A stretch of DNA of 32,483 nucleotides from Anaerotignum sp. (GTDB lineage: Bacteria; Bacillota; Clostridia; Lachnospirales; Anaerotignaceae), in the NCBI GenBank assembly GCA_020024255.1, contig JAHHTX010000010.1:1-32483 (forward strand), given 5' to 3'. The position numbers and the translations under genes are program-made. Below are positions 30,537 to 32,483 of this stretch, piece after piece. Each line of letters opens with the position of its first letter. The first letter of the stretch is position 1. A model generated the notes under the pieces. It was not told where the DNA came from. It searched no databases and saw nothing but the letters and a program-made list of their open reading frames with translations.

Positions 30537-31832
30537 TTATTTTGCTTCTGTCAAAATTGCTGTATCTTCAATGAGCTTCATGGCAGCTCTAACCAGCATA
30601 TCCTGTTCCAATGCAGCTTTATCCTCTTCACGGAACATCTCTAGCATTGTTTTCTTGTCAATGCCATAGCTTTCACCATACTTGCAGATTTCTGCTTCCA
30701 AATCTTCCTGTGCAATTTTCAGGTTTTCTTCTTTTGCAATCTGTTCCAGCATCAATCTTGCATCTACGCTCTTCACACTGGTTTCTTTAAATGTTTCACG
30801 CAATGCTTCTGCAGATGTACCCATGTACTGATAATAAATATCCATACTCAGGCCCTGACGCATAATATTTTCCTCAAAATCTTTCATCATGCTGTCAACT
30901 TTGTTATCATACATTACCTGAGGCACTTCCATTGTGCAGTTTGCAACAGCAGCATCTAATAATTTATCACCCTGTAACTGCTTTGCTTTTTCTGTTTTTC
31001 CCTTAGCCAGTTTTGCCAAGATGTCTGCTTTATATTCGTTCAGTGTAGAAAATTCAGAAACATCTTCTGCAAAAGCATCGTTCAATTCAGGCAGTTCTTT
31101 TGCTGTAATACCTTTCAGTTCAATAGCAAATACTGCGGGCTTGCCAGCCAGTTCAGATGCATGGTATACTTCAGGGAAAGTTACGTTAATATCGAATTTT
31201 TCGCCAATGGAATGACCCACAACCTGTTCTTCAAAACCTTCAATAAACTGATGGGAACCCAGTTCCAAATCCTGATTATCTGCTTTTCCTCCTTCAAAAG
31301 GAACACCATCTACAGAACCTTCATAGCTGATTTTTACCATATCGCCCATCTGTGCGGCTCTGTCTGTCACTTCAATCATTCTTGCGTTCTGTTTCTGTAC
31401 TTTTTTCAGTTCTTCCTGTACTTCTTCTTCTGTTACTTCTGCTTCTACTTTTTCTACAGTAAGCCCTTTGTACTGACCAAGTGTAACTTCGGGTTTTACT
31501 GTAACATCAACAACGAATTTAACGCCTTTTGCCTTATCAATGTATTCTACGTCCAGCTGAGGAGCAGATACAACATCTAAGTTCAATTCTTTTATCGCAC
31601 CCACATATTCTTCGGGGAAAATATGGTTGATTGCATCTTCATAGAAGAAGTTTTCGCCATACTGTGCTTCGATAAGTTTTCTGGGTACTTTACCCTTTCT
31701 GAAACCGGGTACGGAAATCTTATTTTTATTTTTGTTGTAAGCAAATGCCAGACCTGCTTCCAGCACTTCCGCACTTACTTCGAAAGAAAATTTCACTTCT
31801 GTTTTTTCTTGACTAATCAATGTTGCGTTCAT
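30537..31832 (-). CDS. tig: Trigger factor (ribosome-associated chaperone, peptidyl-prolyl isomerase)
   Basis: A 431-residue chaperone that binds the ribosomal tunnel exit at L23 and folds nascent chains. The ribosome-binding signature GFRKGKVP (43-50) lies in the N-terminal domain, the FKBP-type isomerase domain spans about 150-245 (GDMVKISYEGSVDG...FEEQVVGHSIGEKF), and the helical C-terminal arm domain follows. The ATG at 31832 has AAGGAGG about 11 nt upstream; 13 upstream in-frame codons are leader. Its leader is about 165 nt long and carries a near-perfect palindrome. Confidence 0.97.
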   Translation of the reverse strand: MNATLISQEKTEVKFSFEVSAEVLEAGLAFAYNKNKNKISVPGFRKGKVPRKLIEAQYGENFFYEDAINHIFPEEYVGAIKELNLDVVSAPQLDVEYIDKAKGVKFVVDVTVKPEVTLGQYKGLTVEKVEAEVTEEEVQEELKKVQKQNARMIEVTDRAAQMGDMVKISYEGSVDGVPFEGGKADNQDLELGSHQFIEGFEEQVVGHSIGEKFDINVTFPEVYHASELAGKPAVFAIELKGITAKELPELNDAFAEDVSEFSTLNEYKADILAKLAKGKTEKAKQLQGDKLLDAAVANCTMEVPQVMYDNKVDSMMKDFEENIMRQGLSMDIYYQYMGTSAEALRETFKETSVKSVDARLMLEQIAKEENLKIAQEDLEAEICKYGESYGIDKKTMLEMFREEDKAALEQDMLVRAAMKLIEDTAILTEAK

Positions 31833-31904
31833 ATTGTAAAGTTCCTCCTTAAAATTCTTGATGCCTGACACTGCTCTTCCTCACCAAAAGTGACTGGTAA
31901 ACTC

Positions 31905-31932
31905 ATTTTACTCTACTTTTATGCAAGAACAA
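31905..31932 (-). promoter_or_regulatory. Possible second promoter of tig
   Basis: TTGTTC (31927-31932) and TAAAAT (31905-31910), 16-bp spacer, about 70 bp before the tig start codon. Weaker than the distal promoter call. Confidence 0.3.
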
Positions 31933-31956
31933 AAACGGACTTATTTGTCTGTCTTT

Positions 31957-31977
31957 GCACCGCAATCATTGCAGTGC
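31957..31977. promoter_or_regulatory. Near-perfect 21-bp palindrome in the tig leader
   Basis: GCACCGCAAT and ATTGCAGTGC flank a single central base (31957-31966, 31968-31977); 18 of 21 positions are symmetric. The 1-nt centre is too tight for a good RNA hairpin loop, so a DNA operator bound by a dimeric repressor is more likely than a terminator; no T-run follows on the minus strand. Confidence 0.45.
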
Positions 31978-32001
31978 TTAAAAATAGCATAATCAAACCA
32001 T

Positions 32002-32010
32002 ATTATAACA
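32002..32010 (-). promoter_or_regulatory. Extended -10 promoter of tig
   Basis: TGTTATAAT on the minus strand (-10 at 32002-32007) without a strong -35. Predicted start near 31995, about 165 nt before the tig ATG. Confidence 0.55.
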
Positions 32011-32068
32011 CACAGAATATTGAAAATCTACAGTAAAATTGAAAAAAACCGTTGCTTTTCGCCAAAAA

Positions 32069-32353
32069 CTACGAAATAATTTCTATATTCACAGAAAGTA
32101 ACTCTGCCTCTGTATTCTTCTCCATAAAATCCACAATCCGCTGTATCATCGCATCTGCATGACGAATTTCATTGGTTACGCAGGCAACACCAATGGTCAG
32201 TATCCTATGCTGATTTTGTGTATCGGTTTCTCCCACAGATACGTTAAACTTATGTTTAGTCTTTTCTATCAAACTTTTCAAAACCATGCGTTTTTCTTTT
32301 AGGCTGCACACCCATTCTGCACGAAAAACCAATTCTGCTGTACCAATTATCAT
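32069..32353 (-). CDS. DUF503 (YlxP-like) protein
   Basis: A 94-residue protein matching the DUF503/YlxP family. The conserved N-terminus MIIGTAELVFRAEWVCSLKEKRMVLKSL (given in two parts: residues 1-16 and 17-28) and the block TKHKFNVSVGE (32-42) are recognisable. In other Firmicutes ylxP sits in the nusA-infB-rbfA cluster; here it is beside a tRNA gene and upstream of tig. The fold is a small alpha/beta domain; the function is unknown, with a link to translation suggested only by that usual context. The ATG has GGTGA about 7 nt upstream. Confidence 0.88.
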   Translation of the reverse strand: MIIGTAELVFRAEWVCSLKEKRMVLKSLIEKTKHKFNVSVGETDTQNQHRILTIGVACVTNEIRHADAMIQRIVDFMEKNTEAELLSVNIEIIS

Positions 32354-32400
32354 GTATCTTTCACCGCCATTTTAGATTTTTCAAACATCTTCACAGATAC

Positions 32401-32429
32401 AAAAAAGAGAGCATCTTATGATACTCTCT
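32401..32429 (-). terminator. Terminator of the tRNA-Gly gene
   Basis: AGAGAGTATC (32420-32429) pairs with GATGCTCTCT (32406-32415, one G-U pair) around a 4-nt loop, followed by T on the minus strand. It lies 3 nt after the tRNA 3' end. Confidence 0.85.
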
Positions 32430-32432
32430 AAA

Positions 32433-32483
32433 AGCGCGAGACGAGATTCGAACTCGCGACCCTCGCCTTGGCAAGGCGATGCT
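32433..32483 (-). tRNA. tRNA-Gly(GCC), 5' part outside the window
   Basis: Reading the minus strand from the window edge: end of the D arm, anticodon stem CGCCT/AGGCG closing the loop TTGCCAA with anticodon GCC, variable loop, T arm with TTCGAAT, and the acceptor 3' strand CTCGCGC with discriminator T. The encoded 3' end is followed by TTTAGAG, so CCA is not encoded. About 25 nt of the 5' end are cut off. Confidence 0.95.

Noticed and set aside
1..32483. CRISPR array, insertion sequence, prophage or integration site
   Set aside because: No regularly spaced repeats, transposase or integrase frames, or duplicated tRNA 3' ends are present; the tRNA-Gly end has no visible repeat elsewhere in the window.

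Overview
The window is a chromosomal segment of a low-GC Gram-positive anaerobe, most probably a member of the Clostridia close to Lachnospirales. The evidence is AT-rich DNA (roughly 40 % GC by eye), strong AGGAGG-type ribosome binding sites, sigma-A promoters (TTGACA/TATAAT, often with a TGn extended -10), a T-box leader, a Firmicutes-type L10 leader, the order rpmG-secE-nusG-rplK-rplA-rplJ-rplL, the order tig-clpP-clpX, a clostridial 2[4Fe-4S] ferredoxin, a FlxA-like coiled-coil protein and a 4-hydroxybutyrate-type CoA-transferase. The genus cannot be fixed from the sequence. Thirty-one of 35 protein genes lie on the minus strand. I see no transposon, prophage, CRISPR array, rRNA gene or integration scar.

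Layout. 0.2-4.5 kb: CoA-transferase, a small P-loop protein and a GNAT acetyltransferase (all minus), then a secreted HtrA-like serine protease (plus). 4.6-8.4 kb: pheS-pheT behind a T-box leader. 8.4-10.4 kb: a DEAD-box RNA helicase (plus) with a structured 5' leader of about 200 nt. 10.5-14.3 kb: FlxA-like protein, an AgrC/LytTR-type two-component pair with a 4-nt overlap, and a small alarmone synthetase of the RelP/YwaC type. 14.4-18.0 kb: the ribosomal protein/secE/nusG cluster, with two candidate L1-binding mRNA sites and an L10 leader. 18.0-21.1 kb: a TSCPD-domain protein and an Xaa-Pro peptidase/POT peptide transporter operon. 21.2-23.9 kb: a znuACB-type metal ABC operon. 24.0-25.1 kb: a gamma-carbonic-anhydrase-like protein and a ferredoxin (plus). 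25.1-28.2 kb: panD, an unrecognised lipoprotein and threonine dehydratase. 28.4-32.0 kb: tig-clpP-clpX. The right edge holds a DUF503 gene and the 3' part of a tRNA-Gly(GCC).

Functionally the window is mostly housekeeping: translation (pheST, ribosomal proteins, tRNA), transcription elongation and secretion (nusG, secE), protein quality control (tig, clpP, clpX, exported protease), RNA remodelling and stringent signalling (helicase, RelP), and nutrient handling (peptide uptake and cleavage, zinc uptake, threonine deamination, pantothenate precursor). The main interest is in the noncoding DNA. It includes a pair of 23S-like L1-binding motifs in one operon, a promoter nested in the loop of a terminator ahead of rpmG, a possible leader peptide overlapping the relP start, and several palindromes at promoters. 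I found no convincing wholly new multi-gene system; the least explained genes are the two-component pair, the lipoprotein, the P-loop protein and the FlxA-like protein.
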